DNA of 64,000 nt from Annulohypoxylon bovei var. microspora (taxonomy: Eukaryota > Ascomycota > Sordariomycetes > Xylariales > Hypoxylaceae), in NCBI GenBank assembly GCA_022836615.1, contig MU405364.1, positions 1-64,000 on the forward strand. The letters run 5' to 3'. Position 1 is the stretch's first letter; every line of letters starts with the position of its first letter. Position numbers and translations under genes: made by a program. This document shows, piece by piece, positions 45,975 to 59,523 of this stretch. The notes under the pieces are model-generated. The model saw only the letters and a program-made list of their open reading frames with translations, searched no databases and was not told the DNA's origin.

Positions 45975-46460
45975 ATAAGCCCGAGAATACCGTACATATA
46001 GGCGAATAGTACCATATTGAATGATGTTTACGTTATCTATGACCTAATTTGCCTGTACTCGGTTTTGAAGGACCAATTACTGCAATGCGTAGAATATCAC
46101 AGCGTACCATGTGGTGAAGCATATTATCCGACAGCAATGTCCACGCCATTTCGTACACACTTTGACACGCTACTCATTATAAATGCCAGTCGTTATCAGT
46201 AGAATACCATTCGATTACATTAAGTATTTGTTGTTTGGCAGATTGCGTGAAAACGTAAACGCTCACTAATTAATGTCACAATTCTAGGACATAGTTATTT
46301 CCGACGAGATTCCCTCCTTTTCCCACCCCCTTTTGCCCCATTGACTTCTTTTAGCATGACGAAATAGCCTTTCTAAATCTTTACAGGCCCGACCATCTAC
46401 TCTCCGCAGCTATACCTACATGTATCCACAGCCATCCACACCCGCCTTAGGTCCGTACGC
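45975..46460. other. Convergent 3' spacer
   Basis: 486 bp between the ends of LAA1 (+) and the small Cys-rich gene (-). One 61-codon open frame with no family features. Nothing else seen. Confidence 0.5.
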
Positions 46461-46766
46461 TTAGAAGTCGAACGGCAGCTCGGGCATCTGGGGTACATCC
46501 GGACGCGCAGCCACGATGGGAGGAGGCGCGCACTTCGTAGGCAGGTTGGGGTCGCGCTCTTGCAGGATGGCGGCAGGGAACGTAGACGGTGCGGGAGCTC
46601 CCTCCGAACAGTCGAAGCACTCCTCGTCCAAGGCCGTCGTCATGACTTCGCCCGGGCCGCTGCAGTGGCGGCAACTATACAAGTCGGCGATGATGCCGTA
46701 CGGGCACTCGAATGTGGTGCTCTCGACGCAGCCGCAGCGATAGATAAATTTTACTGAGAAGCACAT
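46461..46766 (-). CDS. Small Cys-rich protein, 101 aa, unknown function
   Basis: A single-exon frame from the ATG complementary to 46764-46766; the longer open frame would need a TTG start. The N-terminal half has eight cysteines in pairs that could bind zinc: CGC near residue 12, FECPYG, CRHCSG, and ECFDCSEG. The second half is Pro-rich, ending in a short acidic-hydrophobic tail (MPELPFDF). Small proteins with a MC-x-CGC start and spaced Cys pairs are common in Pezizomycotina but have no assigned role that I know of. No signal peptide is convincing. Whether it folds as a zinc knuckle is inference. Confidence 0.6.
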   Translation of the reverse strand: MCFSVKFIYRCGCVESTTFECPYGIIADLYSCRHCSGPGEVMTTALDEECFDCSEGAPAPSTFPAAILQERDPNLPTKCAPPPIVAARPDVPQMPELPFDF

Positions 46767-47499
46767 TATGGCTATGGTCAACAGTAGGGTGTTGCGATGC
46801 TGCGATGTTGCAATGTTGCGATATAGAGGTGAGAGGTAGGTAGCGATTTGAAGTTGAAGTTGCGGTGATGTAGCGATGTACCGACGAGGACTGGGAGGGT
46901 GAGAATAGATCGAGTAACTCTAGACTAAATAGACAATCGGTGTCCAAACGTTAGCGATAGTCTGGCCAAGACCTCAGCAACTACCTTGAAAACAGTAAAC
47001 GTTCTTTCTTCACCGACGAACAAAGTTGAGTAGCCTCGTTCTAGGTAAGGCAGGGCCTACCTACTTGCAAGGCACGGCAATGACAGCCTTGGGAAGGCGT
47101 GTGTGTGGGAGGTTAGCAGTTCTTTCCATTTTCAACAGCCGCGTCGTCGCCCCTTCACCCCTATTCACACTTCATTGCAGGGAAAGAGGTCATGTATTTC
47201 CAACAACCTTGTAAGACTCTTATAAAACAATAGTCCTTAGGTCTTCCATTTCTATGCAATGTCGAGCATGGTAGACAACTACTCGAACTGCGCTTTCAGC
47301 CAACCGATAAAAGCCAACCCATCGATGCATGTATAACCAGCCAGGACACAGAACGCCATCAAATGCTTTGCATATAGCTTCAACTACAACATCAACACTA
47401 AGCCACAGCATCAGATCTAGCATCTCAACTACCCCTTTACAGCAACGCCGTACTGTTGCGGCCGATACCCAAGAACTCATCCTCCTCCACCTCGCCTCT
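46767..47499. other. Spacer, no gene recognised
   Basis: About 730 bp between two minus-strand genes. Short open frames on both strands without family features. GCGATGTTGCGATG-type short repeats occur near 46795-46880. Holds the promoter of the small Cys-rich gene and the 3' UTR of WHI5. Confidence 0.45.
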
Positions 47500-48471
47500 T
47501 CACACAACCGTTTTTGACGATTGTAATTCCAGTAACAATTCTCCCCCTGGCGGAGGACGAATCTGACCGAAACTATCTTCTCGGCAATAGGAAGATGCTA
47601 TAGGTAATGTTGTACTTGTCGCTGTTGCTGGTCTGTCCTGTTCTTCTTCACCGTTATTTTCGGCCTCGACCGCAACATCTTCCCGTCTCGGCAGAGGGGG
47701 TAAAGACGGCTGCTCTAGCCGCGCGCACTTGTTAGCGTCCATCAGCGGCTTGATCTTCAGTTGATCCAGGGGCACATCCGTCTGGCCCGTCCGGACCTTA
47801 TAGCTCGCGAGGCCCAGTCTCAAGCGCAGCTTTTCCGCTTTCTGCGCTAGGTATTAGCATCAGGCGCTTTCGCAACTTTTCGAACCTGTTCTCATGCGAC
47901 TTACCTGCCGAGCCTCCTCGCGGCTCATCGAAGGTTGCCGATGAGGCGGCGCCGGTGGAGTGCGCGCGCCCATTTCCGCGTCTGGTTCCGTTATCGTCGT
48001 GTCTAGGGACGTGTCGATAACCGAGTTGTCGAACATCGACGATCCCTCGTCGGGTGATTCTGACCGTCGATGGGTGGTATATGAATCATTACCATTCTCA
48101 TTATCGTTCCCGATATCATAATCGTTGTCGCACGAGTCCTAACTCGCCCACATTAGCTTCATGCTGTTAATGCAGGGTGAGATACACAACACGCGTACCA
48201 TTCTCGTGCCTTGATTGTCTCCGATTATACATTGAGCATCTTCGCTGGTAGAGACGCGCTGCCTCTTGGCCGGTTGGGGTAGTGGATATTCTTCATGTTG
48301 GGCTATTTCCTGAGGATCGAGAGGCCTCTTCATGGCACCACAGTCGAGTTGGCTCAGAGCATCCGACAACACAATTGGCTTGGGTGCTTCAAGCTTCGAA
48401 GTCGTAGCTGGGTTTCTTGTATTGCTATCGATCGGCTCTAAGGCACGTCGCTTGCTAGGTGAGATATCCAT
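47500..48471 (-). CDS. G1/S transcriptional repressor, Whi5/Nrm1 family
   Basis: Exons 48471-48199, 48138-47905 and 47841-47500 (introns 60 and 63 nt) give 282 residues, all joins at codon boundaries. The Whi5 (GTB) motif lies at about residues 164-190: EEARQKAEKLRLRL followed by GLASYKVRTGQ, which in yeast binds the SBF/MBF transcription factors. The N-terminus MDISPSKRRALEPID and several SP/TP sites (SESPDEG, ARTPPAPP, RPLDPQ) suit a protein controlled by cyclin-dependent kinase. KRPL and AKRQR are possible nuclear-import signals. The rest is acidic and disordered. Such proteins hold back G1/S genes until Cln-Cdk phosphorylates them (Whi5), or close the wave afterwards (Nrm1). Sequence alone does not separate the two roles. 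Confidence 0.82.
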
Positions 48472-49513
48472 TTAGTTGTCTTTGTCGTCCGAGCTACTAG
48501 CTATACTAGAATACCTCGTAGGTAATTATATACTCTGCTCAGATAACTCGAGGGTAAAAAGAGATGCAGTAGAAGCAATTCCAAGGATAAGATGTTGTTG
48601 AATTTGTCAAGTTATTTGCGGCAGCCAAGTACCTACTAGGTAGGTATTAGGTATTTAACATACGCGCCGCGCTTTCTTATAATCGCGTCACTCCAGGCTT
48701 GGTTATGACATATCTTATGCACTACCTAATATTTACTTATTACTTCTTCAGGAATGGATGAGTTGCATAACTTAAGCTTAATGCAACCCTGATCTCAGGG
48801 GATCCCTGCTAGTCACTCAGGTACCTGAACCAAGATCATACATCACATCTACCCCGCCGTCCACACCTTAAAGTCGATCGACCTGCTTGGTGACGCTATC
48901 CCGCTGTCCCGCCATCTAACGTTGTTATGCCGCCTAGTTCGAGCCTGACATCGTCTGTTAGTCATGAATGCCCATCCTTAAACTACCTACCTACGTCATC
49001 TCAGATAGCTAATATCAATGTATTAAAAAGTCTAAGGAATCTTCCTTGACACAACATGCACGCACGCTTGCACTCATATAAATATGAATAATAAAAATAA
49101 CTTATGTTCACTGTTCACCTGTTTTTCGTTGGGTATCTTGATTCCGCCCAGCTCTATATAGCTGCTCCCTTGAAGACGTAAATTTGCCAAATCGCGATCA
49201 TACCAGGCAAAGTTTTCCGCGTCCCTATCCTGCCTAGCCATCCCTAATCATTGGGTGCATGAAAAGCACCAAGAGTTAAAAAAAATGAACTAAAAGATCC
49301 CCAAGGGAAAAGAGCAATATTCCCGCAACGCCTCTCACCGAGGTTCTCCTCCGGCCGATCCATGGCCCCGTATGAAAATCAGCTTACCCTTGCCGATGCC
49401 ACGCCATTCGCTACGAAACGAGTAAATCAAATACCCTTGTTCCTAAAGTGCGTTGCGTTATCTTCGTGAAATGAGATGTTCCTACTGAAGGAACATCAGA
49501 CGGCCACCGTACT
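48472..49513. other. Spacer upstream of WHI5 and downstream of MED15
   Basis: About 1 kb. Contains the inverted motif TACCTACTAGGTAGGTA at 48630-48646. No gene recognised. Includes the MED15 3' UTR and the WHI5 promoter. Confidence 0.5.
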
Positions 49514-52500
49514 TCATGTGGTATCCATCGAGTAGAGGCTGGTATCCAACTGAAATTCCTTATTAAAATCAATATGGACGTCGTCCCAGGAAAACGCTTG
49601 GAATGAATTCTCGCCCGTGCCCGACAGGTCCACGTCGCCAGAATCAATATCCACGTGGGGTCCGCCTCCGAATGGATTCCATATGTCGAATCCCATATTC
49701 AGCTGGAGGTTAAGAGAGACCCCTTCTGAAACGTCGCTATTCGGTTCCGAAGATGCGCTGTCCTTGCTTGACTCGGGTGTATCATTCGGTGTTATCGCCC
49801 GGTAGACGTCCATGTTAGATATCGCGCCTCCGCCACCGCCCTCAATGCCTAGATTATGGAACAAATCTTGCGGGTCCACGGTCATCATCGTCCAGGCACT
49901 ATCTGCAGCGGGTGCTTGCGACCTTCCATCATCCGGTTTTCCGGATCCGGTAGCATTGTCTCCTCCCTTAATCCCAGAGTCAGCCTTCGGTGTGCCGGTT
50001 CTTCCAGCCATCGTCTTAGCCAGGTCCGCAGGTCTAGAGCCTGCGGTGCTGCCCTGTCTCTTCATCGATGGTTCTCGAGACATTGGTGTGGCATCAGCCC
50101 TACTCATAGGTGTCAGACCTTGCTTCGAGACATCGTGCATCATAGGAACTGATGTCTGCGATATACCCGGTGCGGCCGATGCATTCGGCGGCGCTTTCGG
50201 ATTGCCGTTCGGATCTAATCCCAGCGCGGCCGCAAGGCATTCTGTCACATATTTGTGGGGGTTCTCATACGGCTTGACATGTTCCTCTTGGATGTGGTTT
50301 TGTCTAGCTTCCTCGGTAGCAAAGCCAATTCCATGTGCTTCACAGGTCGAGTCGGGACACTGGAATTGTAGCTTTGGTGCCGCCTTTACCTCCATAGATG
50401 CTTGTCGTTTCACCATCTCGGGAGATGGCGCCTTTTGCACTTGAGGAGACGAGTTGGCGCTTGGACCGCCCGAGGCGACGCCGGATTGTGCCCCGGTCTT
50501 GACCTTCTTGCGGGCAGGCAAATGTAGGTCTGCCTGAGTTACGGTGGCCTTACCAATGTATGTCGGCTGGCCATTCGGTGACTGTGCCCCAAAAGGAAAT
50601 GGAGGTTGCGAGGTCGTTGGCGCTGCGGGTGGTTGCCCACTCTTACTAGCAGTCCTCTGATGCATTTTATTAAGAGCTTGCGTTTGCTTCTCGAGATTGG
50701 CTGCGTTGAGCGGAGCCGGCTGACCAGTCGGCGGTGTGGCCGTGTTTTCGTTAGTGCCTTGCTGAGGTCCAGGCTCTGGGCCATTCTGCTGCTGGTTGAC
50801 ACCCCTCTTCAGAACCTGAGGATACTGGGAGGCAACATCGCGAGCCATACCCTCTAGCATCGCTCTCACCCCGTCTAGGTCCTGTGGTTTCAGTGAGAAT
50901 GCCTTCTTGAGAGTAGTCATCTTCTCGCCGTCTGCAAATTGCTTAACTAAACGGAGCCGCTAAAACAACGTCAGCTATCGACATTACCGGAAATATCTCA
51001 AATATCACATATAAGGCTTACCATTTTAAAGAACATCCTGGCACGGTTATCATCCCTAGTTAAAGTGTACCACCGGCCCAAGATTTTGCTTATCTTGCTC
51101 ATCTCACCAACCATAGACTGGATTTTCTGGGCCATATCTTGGTAATGTTCAGGAGACATTTGGATCTCCTGATATAGCTCTTTGGCGGCGGCCATATGCT
51201 CCTCTTGACCGATGGCCTTGAGACGCTGCATCTCTTCTGACATGTGCGGCTGTTGTACACCAGCACTACCCACTCCACCTGCTGCTGCTGCTTGTCTGCT
51301 CTTCACCATAGCCTCGTACTTGGCCCTCTGTTCAGGCGGGAGGCTAGCTAACTGCATGGCATTTAGCTGAGGCACTTGAGACATGTGTCCGGAAGCCTTA
51401 ACTTGTTGGGAAGGTGGTCGCTGAACCGGTGTGCTCGCAGGATTGGGAACCTCCACCACGTCGTCGCTACTTGCACGCTTCATGCCGGCCTTCTGAGGGG
51501 GGGCTGTAGGCGGGGTCGGCTGCGGCCGGTTGTTCTGAGGTTGCCTATTATTCCGCGTAGGCATTATAGAGCCTGTTGTATTGGGGTCGGGTCCTGCATT
51601 CTGGTGTCGTTGCTGTAAGACGTTAGGAGCAGTAACTGGCGGGGCCGATGTAGCGATGTTGGTGGCGACCGGTTGGGAAGTATGAGGAGTCTGCATGTGA
51701 GCATTCGGCGCCTGTCCACTTGCTTTTACCCGCATAGAATGCGCCTTCATTTGTATCAGGGTGTTCCGTATCTTCTCTTCTGGCCAACCCTTGAACTTTT
51801 CGTGGTTCCTGGCGTGTTGTAAGTCTTGGGCCGAGATGGTAATACCCTGAAAGGGACCCATATTAGCAGCAGGATTCGCAGCCATTTGCACTTGTCCATT
51901 GGGAGGTTGTGGCCCATGCAGAGGCATACTAGGCTGCGGCATATGGTTGCCTGCTGCAGCAGCCCTCTGCTTCAATATACCCTGGAACTGAGAATTCTGG
52001 AAATTCTGAAGCTGCATAATTAGATTCTGGTTAGCGTTCTTCTGCGCCAGCCACTGCTTGAGCTGAGCCCATTTCTTGATTTCCTGTGGAACTGGCTGGC
52101 TTCCTCTTAGTTGATCCAGGATTTTCGACGGTACGTCCATCGAATCCATGAATGCATTAGTGTCTGGAGATCCTTGGGGTCGGTTCTGGTTGTGCATGGT
52201 GTTACGCATCCTGTTTAGTTGTTGCTGAAGAAGCATCTGGTTCTGAGCGTTCATCGGCATGTTAGGGTTAGGCTGTTGGCCTACGCTATTTCCTGGACCA
52301 AATTGAGCCATAGGGTTGTTCTGCCCAAACTGGTTGGGTTGAGGAGGTTGAGCACGTCCGGACATCTGACCTGCGGCTCCGGCAGCCCGATTAGCCGCCG
52401 TCCATTTCATAAAGAACTCGTTCTTCTTCTCCTGCGGTAGACTCATGAATATAGTACGCTGTTCAGGAGGCATCTGGCTAAGAATGGCGTTGATAATCTG

Positions 52501-54121
52501 GGCACTGTTGGTTGGGTTTCCGCCCATGGAAAGTCGCTGGTTACCCTGATTAAAACGCGGATCCAGTCCTTGTCCAAATGGCCCGTTAGGCTGACCCATC
52601 TGGGGTTGTCCCTCGCCCTGGCCCATGCCAATGGGGGTCCGACGAACTGGAGTATTCAGGGTGTTCATACCGGGGCTCTGCGAAATAGGACCAGGACCGT
52701 TTAATCCGCCAGGCTGGCCCTGCATCTGTTTGGCCTGGGCTTGCGCTCTGATCTGTGCTTGCGATTGCGCTGCCCTCTGATCCATCTTCAGCTGCTGAGC
52801 TTGCGGTAGGTTGAATTGCTGTTGCAACTGATTAGGGATACCGGACTGGTTGGGGCCCGGATGATTACCAGGGTTAGGACCCTGAACACCCATCGGCTGA
52901 GGCGTGGCATTTCGGCCAGGTCCATTACTCGCCGGCACCACCATCTGGCCTGCTTCCTGGGCCAGCAAACCTGCTTTTTGTTGGTTCATAATACTCTCCA
53001 CGTTGGAGAAGGGGCCAAATTCACCATTAGAAACTCCGGCCAGCTGTTGCCCAGACTGGTTCATCTGTCGCTGCTGCGCCTGCATCTGCATTGCCGCTTG
53101 ATTGCCACTAACATTGGCGGCAGCTTGCCCCTTCCAACTCTGTAAGACCTGGTTCTGGAAATAGTAAAGAACAGGATCCATATTATCCTGCTGTAGTTGT
53201 GCCATGTGCTGTGGACCAATCTTCGATTGCACCATCATCCGAAGCTGGTTTCGTTGCTGTTCCGGGGTCTGGTTGAGTTTCGTCACAGCTAATTGCATAA
53301 CTTTCGCCCTGTCTTGAGCTGATAAATTAGCCATGGCAGAATGTGCTGGCATCTGTGGACGCATTTGCGCGGCACCCATCTGCATTCCCTGCTGACTTGG
53401 ATTCATAGAAAGTCCCCCCGGGCCAGCCATGCCCATACCAGGTTGATTAGGTTGTTGGGGAATCGGGGAGGGTTGCATGTGCTGCTGAAGGTGCTGAAAT
53501 CCCTGGGGTGGTTGACCCATCCCTCTCGACATCATGTTCTGTTGATTCATCATCATTTGGGCTTGAGCCTGAGCAGCGGCCTGGGCGTTTAGGCTGTGCT
53601 GAAGACTCTGTTCATGTGCCTGTCTCCGCTTAAATAGTTCTTGAACTTTACCGCCGATCTTCTGGTCATAAGTTCCCTATACAGAGCATTAGTTCTAGAT
53701 ACTTCGTGGTGAACAAGGAAAACAAGGGGCTCACTTTATCCTGCGAATTCAAGAAAGATTCCCGTTCGAAAGCTAAACCGTTCATTACGAGCTGCTGCGA
53801 ATCAATAGCAGGCATAGCAAGGAACGAGTTGGAGATCCTGAAGAATGAGTTAGCACAATAGGGACTCGAAGGTAAGGTTATAATAATGGCAATGAATTGT
53901 TCATGTCAAGATTTGAGAAACAACAAAACTTACAGGTTCATCGCGTTGCTCACACGTAGGTTCGCCGGGACTTGATCCTGCCAGCCTCCGTTGTTATGGT
54001 TCGGCTGCTGCTGGTGTGCCATCATCTGCGTATAAACTAACTGCGACAGCTGCTGATGGGGCGGCCGCCCCCGCACAGGGCCGCCGCCGCCGCCGCCCAT
54101 CTGTGGCATATTAGCGGCCAT
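49514..54121 (-). CDS. MED15: Mediator tail subunit 15 (Med15/Gal11)
   Basis: Exons 54121-53934, 53837-53735, 53676-51022 and 50959-49514 (introns 96, 58 and 62 nt) make 1463 residues with every join in frame. The KIX-like activator-binding domain is N-terminal: QLSQLVYTQMM, GWQDQVPANLRVSNAMNLISN, then KIGGKVQELFKRRQ. Long Gln/Met/Asn/Pro-rich regions follow, interrupted by helical modules (LSAQDRAKVMQLAVTKLNQ, WAQLKQWLAQKNANQNLI, HEKFKGWPEEKIRNTLIQM). A third module near residue 950 (MAQKIQSMVGEMSKISKIL, MFFKMRLRLVKQFADGEK) spans the last intron. The C-terminus is acidic and aromatic (FSWDDVHIDFNKEFQLD), like an activation-type tail. Med15 receives signals from transcription activators for RNA polymerase II. 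Without splicing it looks like two separate genes. Confidence 0.9.
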
Positions 54122-55819
54122 GGCCGCGGGAGAAAGTAACTTCGGTCAAGTTGTAAACGGCAGTAGAACGCGAAATCGATATATCCTAGGAAGGGTTGGG
54201 CGGGTTGAGCTTAGGACGAGATATCCGGTGTGATCCTGCTTTAGAGTGTCTCTGGAGGTTCTATCGAGGTTGCGATAGCGCTGGTTATACAAGTGAGGTC
54301 GTCAATGATTCCTTCGTGGTTAGGCAAGAATCCGTCGTAAGGCAACCCACAGCCTAGATTGATCCAGCTGCGTCCATCCAGACCTGGCTATGTGTAACTT
54401 ATATGCGACAGTAAGACTAGCGCAGTCCCCCACTAGTAACCCGAGTATCGATCGAGTGTTGAATATAGATAATGGTCGTTCGAGAAAATGTCGCTAAGTT
54501 GTAGTCGTCCTTGTAAAGATCGCGCAATGCCTACGTGCAGATTCCGCGTACCCAAGTAGAAGATGACGATAATTTCCAGCAACTTTCAAGACTGGCAGAG
54601 GTGGGATAGTTCAGTGTGAGTAAGTTATCCGAGCGATGATTTGTACCGGAGAACGTGGCTAAAACGAGGTGCGAGAAACGACTTCGAGGTCAAATGTTAG
54701 TATCGGTAAATCACGTATATCGGGATTTAATGGCGTAGATATTGATTGGAGCAATGGGATCTCCGAAAGAGCGAGTCAGCGTAAAATAAAAAAAAAGATT
54801 ACGGTGAATATTGAAGCACGCGTAAGTAAAAATCCGGAATCTATCTGCAGAATAAGGAAGCCGGTAATACCGGGCGAAAAAAGGGAAAATGAGGGCAGAG
54901 ATTAGGTTGTGGTGATGGTGGTAGAGAAGAAGAAAGGCGGCAGTGGGAGAATGGGAATGGAGTGTCGAGAATGAATGAACGTACTGGCAAGCAAAGTGAT
55001 AGACGGTAGAGGTAGGGTCCTTGGCTGGGACACTCATCCAAACAAGGTTGCCGCGTGCAAGCAGTGAATGATCGATGACCAATGGTGGGAATTGAAATAT
55101 TGGTAAAAGTGGAGATCTTGGGGATCTCCCACTGACTAACAGCGACTAAGATGCGTCAAGGTACCGTACGCTGGTAGGTACCTGTCCGCTAGTGTATGGT
55201 ACTGTACAGTACTGCGCAAGCTGATTGGCTAGGGCAAGGGTACCCCTAGCCCCTCCAACAGCGGATTTATACTTTGCAGTACGTGGATGTACCTGTCACG
55301 GTACCTCATATGGTACCTAGGTAGCGACAGCAAGGTCGGTCATTTCCAGAATACCGCCAGCGCTGCGTTGTACATGACTCTCTCCCCTTCGCACCGCGAT
55401 AGTGTACCAAAACCAGTCCAGCGAGATGAAAAATTGTTTACGTTCAAGCCCACGCTCACTCAGATAAGTAAAGATAGGTAGGTAGCTGATAGAGAGGCAA
55501 CGAGTTCTGCGTGCTGCGCCCGAAACCGACTCGCAGGTAATAAAATACTGCGATGTAAAGGGAAGTTGGAAGGACACGAAGGACGTGGCCTTATAGGCTA
55601 AGTAGGTATGGTAGGGTAAGAGGTGCGCATGTATGTAGGTGGATGGGTAGATAGATACCTCTATGTAGGTGGATAGACAGACAGATAGACAGTAGGTATC
55701 AAAGGAGGGAAAGGAATATGGAACTTACAAGTATAATGATTCGTGTCTCGCGTAGAATTCTTCAACGGGAATCAGATGACGGAAAGTATACGGGGTATAC
55801 GGGAGTTGAGGAGGATTAT

Positions 55820-55847
55820 GGGAGATGGGAGATGGGAGATGGGAGAT
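55820..55847. repeat. GGGAGAT tandem repeat, four copies
   Basis: Four perfect 7-bp units are read directly. Purine-only apart from the T. Confidence 0.85.
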
Positions 55848-56247
55848 TTGCAACTGGCGTGGCCTCCGGAACGGCGGTTGCAGAGTGGTTGAGGCTTGGG
55901 GAGTCTTGGCAAACGAAAAGAACTGTGAGGGAAGAAGGAAATTTGTGGGCGAAGAGGGAAAATATTTTAAGGTAAAAAATAAAAATAAGAACAAAACTAA
56001 AACTAAACTTATTTACTTACCTTAAGAGATATGTAGATAAAGTTTCTTAGGCAGGTAGGTAAATAGTAAGTAGGTGCGTTGGAGTGAAGCGGTCACCGAA
56101 ATAATGAATAGTACTAGGTAGGAAGAAGTGTGACTTTTTGGGGTTGGAAGTTGGCTCCATTCAATTGCGTTGCTGCTTCTCGAAATCGTGTGTTGAATTC
56201 AATTGGGTCCAAATATTCAATCTGGCAGTCTGACTTTATGTGTGTGT

Positions 56248-56272
56248 ACTTAGGTACTTAGGTACTTAGGTG
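56248..56272. repeat. ACTTAGGT tandem repeat, three copies
   Basis: ACTTAGGT repeated three times in a row, part of the dispersed TAGGTA motif family. Confidence 0.75.
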
Positions 56273-58321
56273 CATCCAACAGTACATAGTGCTAAACTGG
56301 GTGCACGAACGATCAGGACCCTTGCCTTTAATCATGTATCTCGAGGTCAAGAGAGAGAAAAAAACATTAATTAAACCAGCGAATATTAATGCTACCAGTA
56401 ACAAGTGTCACAAGCTTTTATTAACTTAATCCTTTTCATTGGAGAAGAAGGTCAATAGGAATACCAATTTGTCAAGTCTACCGACACATTAAATATGTGC
56501 AAAAAAGATAAAGTACATAGAGTCGGTCGTAGGTCGAGAGAGTTCAAAAAAAAAAAGAGGAAGAAAAGAGCCACAGCAATTCATCAATCTGACGAAATGA
56601 GGCGGGTTCATCAGACAGGGGTACATGCAACATTTTGACTTCGAAAAAGGCTCCTGCAACTCAATTCTGCTAGGTTGGAACTTGGAGCTACTTGCCACTG
56701 CCACTAAAGCAAGTTACTATGCAGTACATACATATCTACAGAGATACATGATTAAGGTAGCCAGCTAGGTCTAGGTAGGTACATATTTAGGTCTATCAGT
56801 ACTAGCGGTATGTATGTATTGATGCAGAGGCTCACGAACATCAAGCATTACCTATCTAACTGGAAGCTGCAGAACTCGAAATCTTTCTTTTTTTCGCCTG
56901 GGGATCTAAGTCGAGCTGGTCGAAAAACTATTCCACAATTTATCAGCCCTTTTTCTTTTCTTCCAAATCTAACTAAACTATTCTCGTTTTGCCCCCCACG
57001 ATATATCTACCTTTATAGATAACTCTTATCTTACATATAGATTTATATCTCTTGCCTGTGTAAGACTTCACGTACAGACCACACGTCAGCCAGCATTTTA
57101 AGAGCGTAAACCAGAAGGACATATGGAGATATCATTTAATACCGCATCATATCCGGTGCTTTGGCGTAATTGATAGATATTTGGTGTAAGTGTTATTCTC
57201 TCCATTGCCTATTGCCATTTGCCTATCCCCTCTTCATCCTTGCTTGAATTTCAGTAACCCACAAGACCCTCACCGCACCCCTAAAATGCTTCACCATCGA
57301 TCTGAAGAGTTTCAACTTTTTTTTTAAAAAAAAAAATGAACCTACTCGGTAAGGAAATCTTGTTACTATGGACGTCCCTTTATCTTTTATCTTCTATCTC
57401 TTATTACTAGGTATGGTATGTATGGTTGAAAATATCTTGCTTAACTATGTAGGTACCTAGTCTTATTCCGAGATGGGCAGGGCGGGTTAAAGATGGTTGT
57501 TTTTTTCTTCACTTCTTCCATGGCCCGCTAGATTGGTCCTCAAAAGCAAACAGCCTCTAACTCTACTCGGCTATTAAGTACCCATGTATGCAAAGGTGGG
57601 TATGACGAATACATGCTAACCCCATGATATTGAAATATTTCGCGGTAGCATGACCTTGTATCGTGTCACGGCAGCATTTTAGCCATCGAGGTCCTTTCTA
57701 ATTCATACCATGCTTAACGTCGACGTCTTCACCAACACCAACATCCCTATCTACACCGATACTAGCACAGCCTAAACCCTGATAGATACTACATAGGCGC
57801 CTACCTAGTCTCGTGCTTTCATTTTATGTCTTGGTGATAAGCATGCGTATTTCCCTATATGCATCAGGTTCGGTGGCGCGCTCGAGTACCCCGTGGGAGA
57901 CAAGACGAGTGCTCTACGACAAGAACCCGTATAATATTCAATACGATCAAGGAATTGGTAGCGAAATACATATGACGAGAATAATATATATAGGGCAAGG
58001 CGTCCCAATTGTGCGATACAGTCATGGATACTGCATCATAAGCACGGCGTAACTATAAAAAGTACCTACGCAGAGTGAGTCGAGTCAGCCTTATACGTAG
58101 CTCAGCTCGGTCAGTTTGGTATTTACTTGTAATCATAAGGCTACCTAGGTAATCGGCTTCTGCCTATGAATATTTATTAAAGGCTTTCGAATCTTGAAAG
58201 CTATCTTTTATTAACTGTAATAACTCTACTAAAAGCAGAGAAGATAAGCAGCATGAGCAAAAAGGAAATCCTCTGCTTTTCATCGACGCCTAAGCCATAG
58301 CTAGCGTTTACTTATGTGTAA

Positions 58322-58370
58322 GTAGGTAGGTATGTAGATAGGATTGTGTGTATCTACCTACCTACCCAGG
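58322..58370. repeat. TAGGTAGGTA / TACCTACCTA inverted pair
   Basis: GTAGGTAGGTA at 58322-58332 faces CTACCTACCTACC about 25 bp downstream, so the strand could form a hairpin. It belongs to the dispersed motif family. Confidence 0.65.
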
Positions 58371-59493
58371 TATCTGTCAATGAAATGCTTACCTGCGTGG
58401 ATTTGATCCCCTAGCCCCCACCACACCACTACTACGTACATGTCTATCCTTGGTAACCTTCGGTACCGCGCAGGAGTTTATTAACTTGACTCGCGGGGTC
58501 GAGCAGCTTGTTTGGTAATCCCGTACCGGCTCCGAAGACATGAAGGGAGTATAAAACAAAATCTCGGGGACGCATAGGTAAAAGGATGGAGAACGGGAGA
58601 TAGGAAAAGAAGAGGTTGATCCCGGCGAGGTTACCTTAAATATTCCTATTCCTACATCAACCTTATGTTCTATTTAAGGTTGACAAGTTGTCAAAGCTGG
58701 GGTTCAAGAAGCATATGAGTCGAAAATAGATTCAGCTTTGCTGGCCTCCCTTTTCGTTTCAGCAAGTGTCAGAATTAACCATCCAGTTTTCGACATCCAC
58801 GCCCAAGATCCGGGGCGGCTTCAGCTCTTACTCTACTTCTCTGAAGTGTAATTTCAAATACAGGCTCAGTGTTATTTGGTTGTCCACAGTTGAGAAATAA
58901 ATGTCAGTCCCGTATTATGTAGACCATACGAACGTCCACCAACCTAAGCCAAGGAATTAAATAAGCAAGATCTTCAACCCCACCACTAGCATCGGTCTAC
59001 TATGTACATGGAAACTGAATAACATGGCAAGCATAGGGCCAGCCTATTGTTTGCCCACTAACTTCAGACAAATGAAAAGCAAGCATCAAAACTTGATCAG
59101 GCGAAATTAGGTCAATCACTGTGTTCGACACCGCATTTCACCAATTACCTATTTTAAAAGTGTATGTTCGCTACTACGTACTTGAAATCTCTAAAAGTGG
59201 ATATTATTTCATTGACGTTGGATGGCTCTATGGTTATTTCACGAGACTACCTATTAACGGTGTTGATGGTTTCGCCGGATGCAATGGTCTATTTAGTACG
59301 GTAAGTAGGTACTTTAATCAACCTCGTTATTTGGGATTTTATAGGTACAATGCTTAATAGGGTCCAGTCTTTAGGACCCGCAATCTTCGTGTCAACAAGG
59401 CACACAATGTGTAGTAAATCAATGGGAGGTACGTGTATGGTATTCAACTTAAAGACGCAGTGCCTACATACTTGATATGAGGATTGATCATTA

Positions 59494-59523
59494 AACTACC
59501 TACCTAGATATTAGGTAGGTACT
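59494..59523. repeat. ACTACCTACCTA...TAGGTAGGTACT inverted repeat
   Basis: Near-perfect palindrome with arms of about 10 bp and a short AT spacer, in the gene-poor region. Confidence 0.7.

Noticed and set aside
50998..53556. Two separate Gln-rich genes instead of one
   Set aside because: The frame at 49514-50920 and the frame at 50998-53556 join through a GT-AG intron in phase, and the N-terminal KIX exons join likewise, giving a single MED15 gene.
54711..55082. 123-codon minus-strand frame upstream of MED15
   Set aside because: Starts at TTG; composition (His/Tyr/Phe runs) reflects the repetitive leader rather than a protein.
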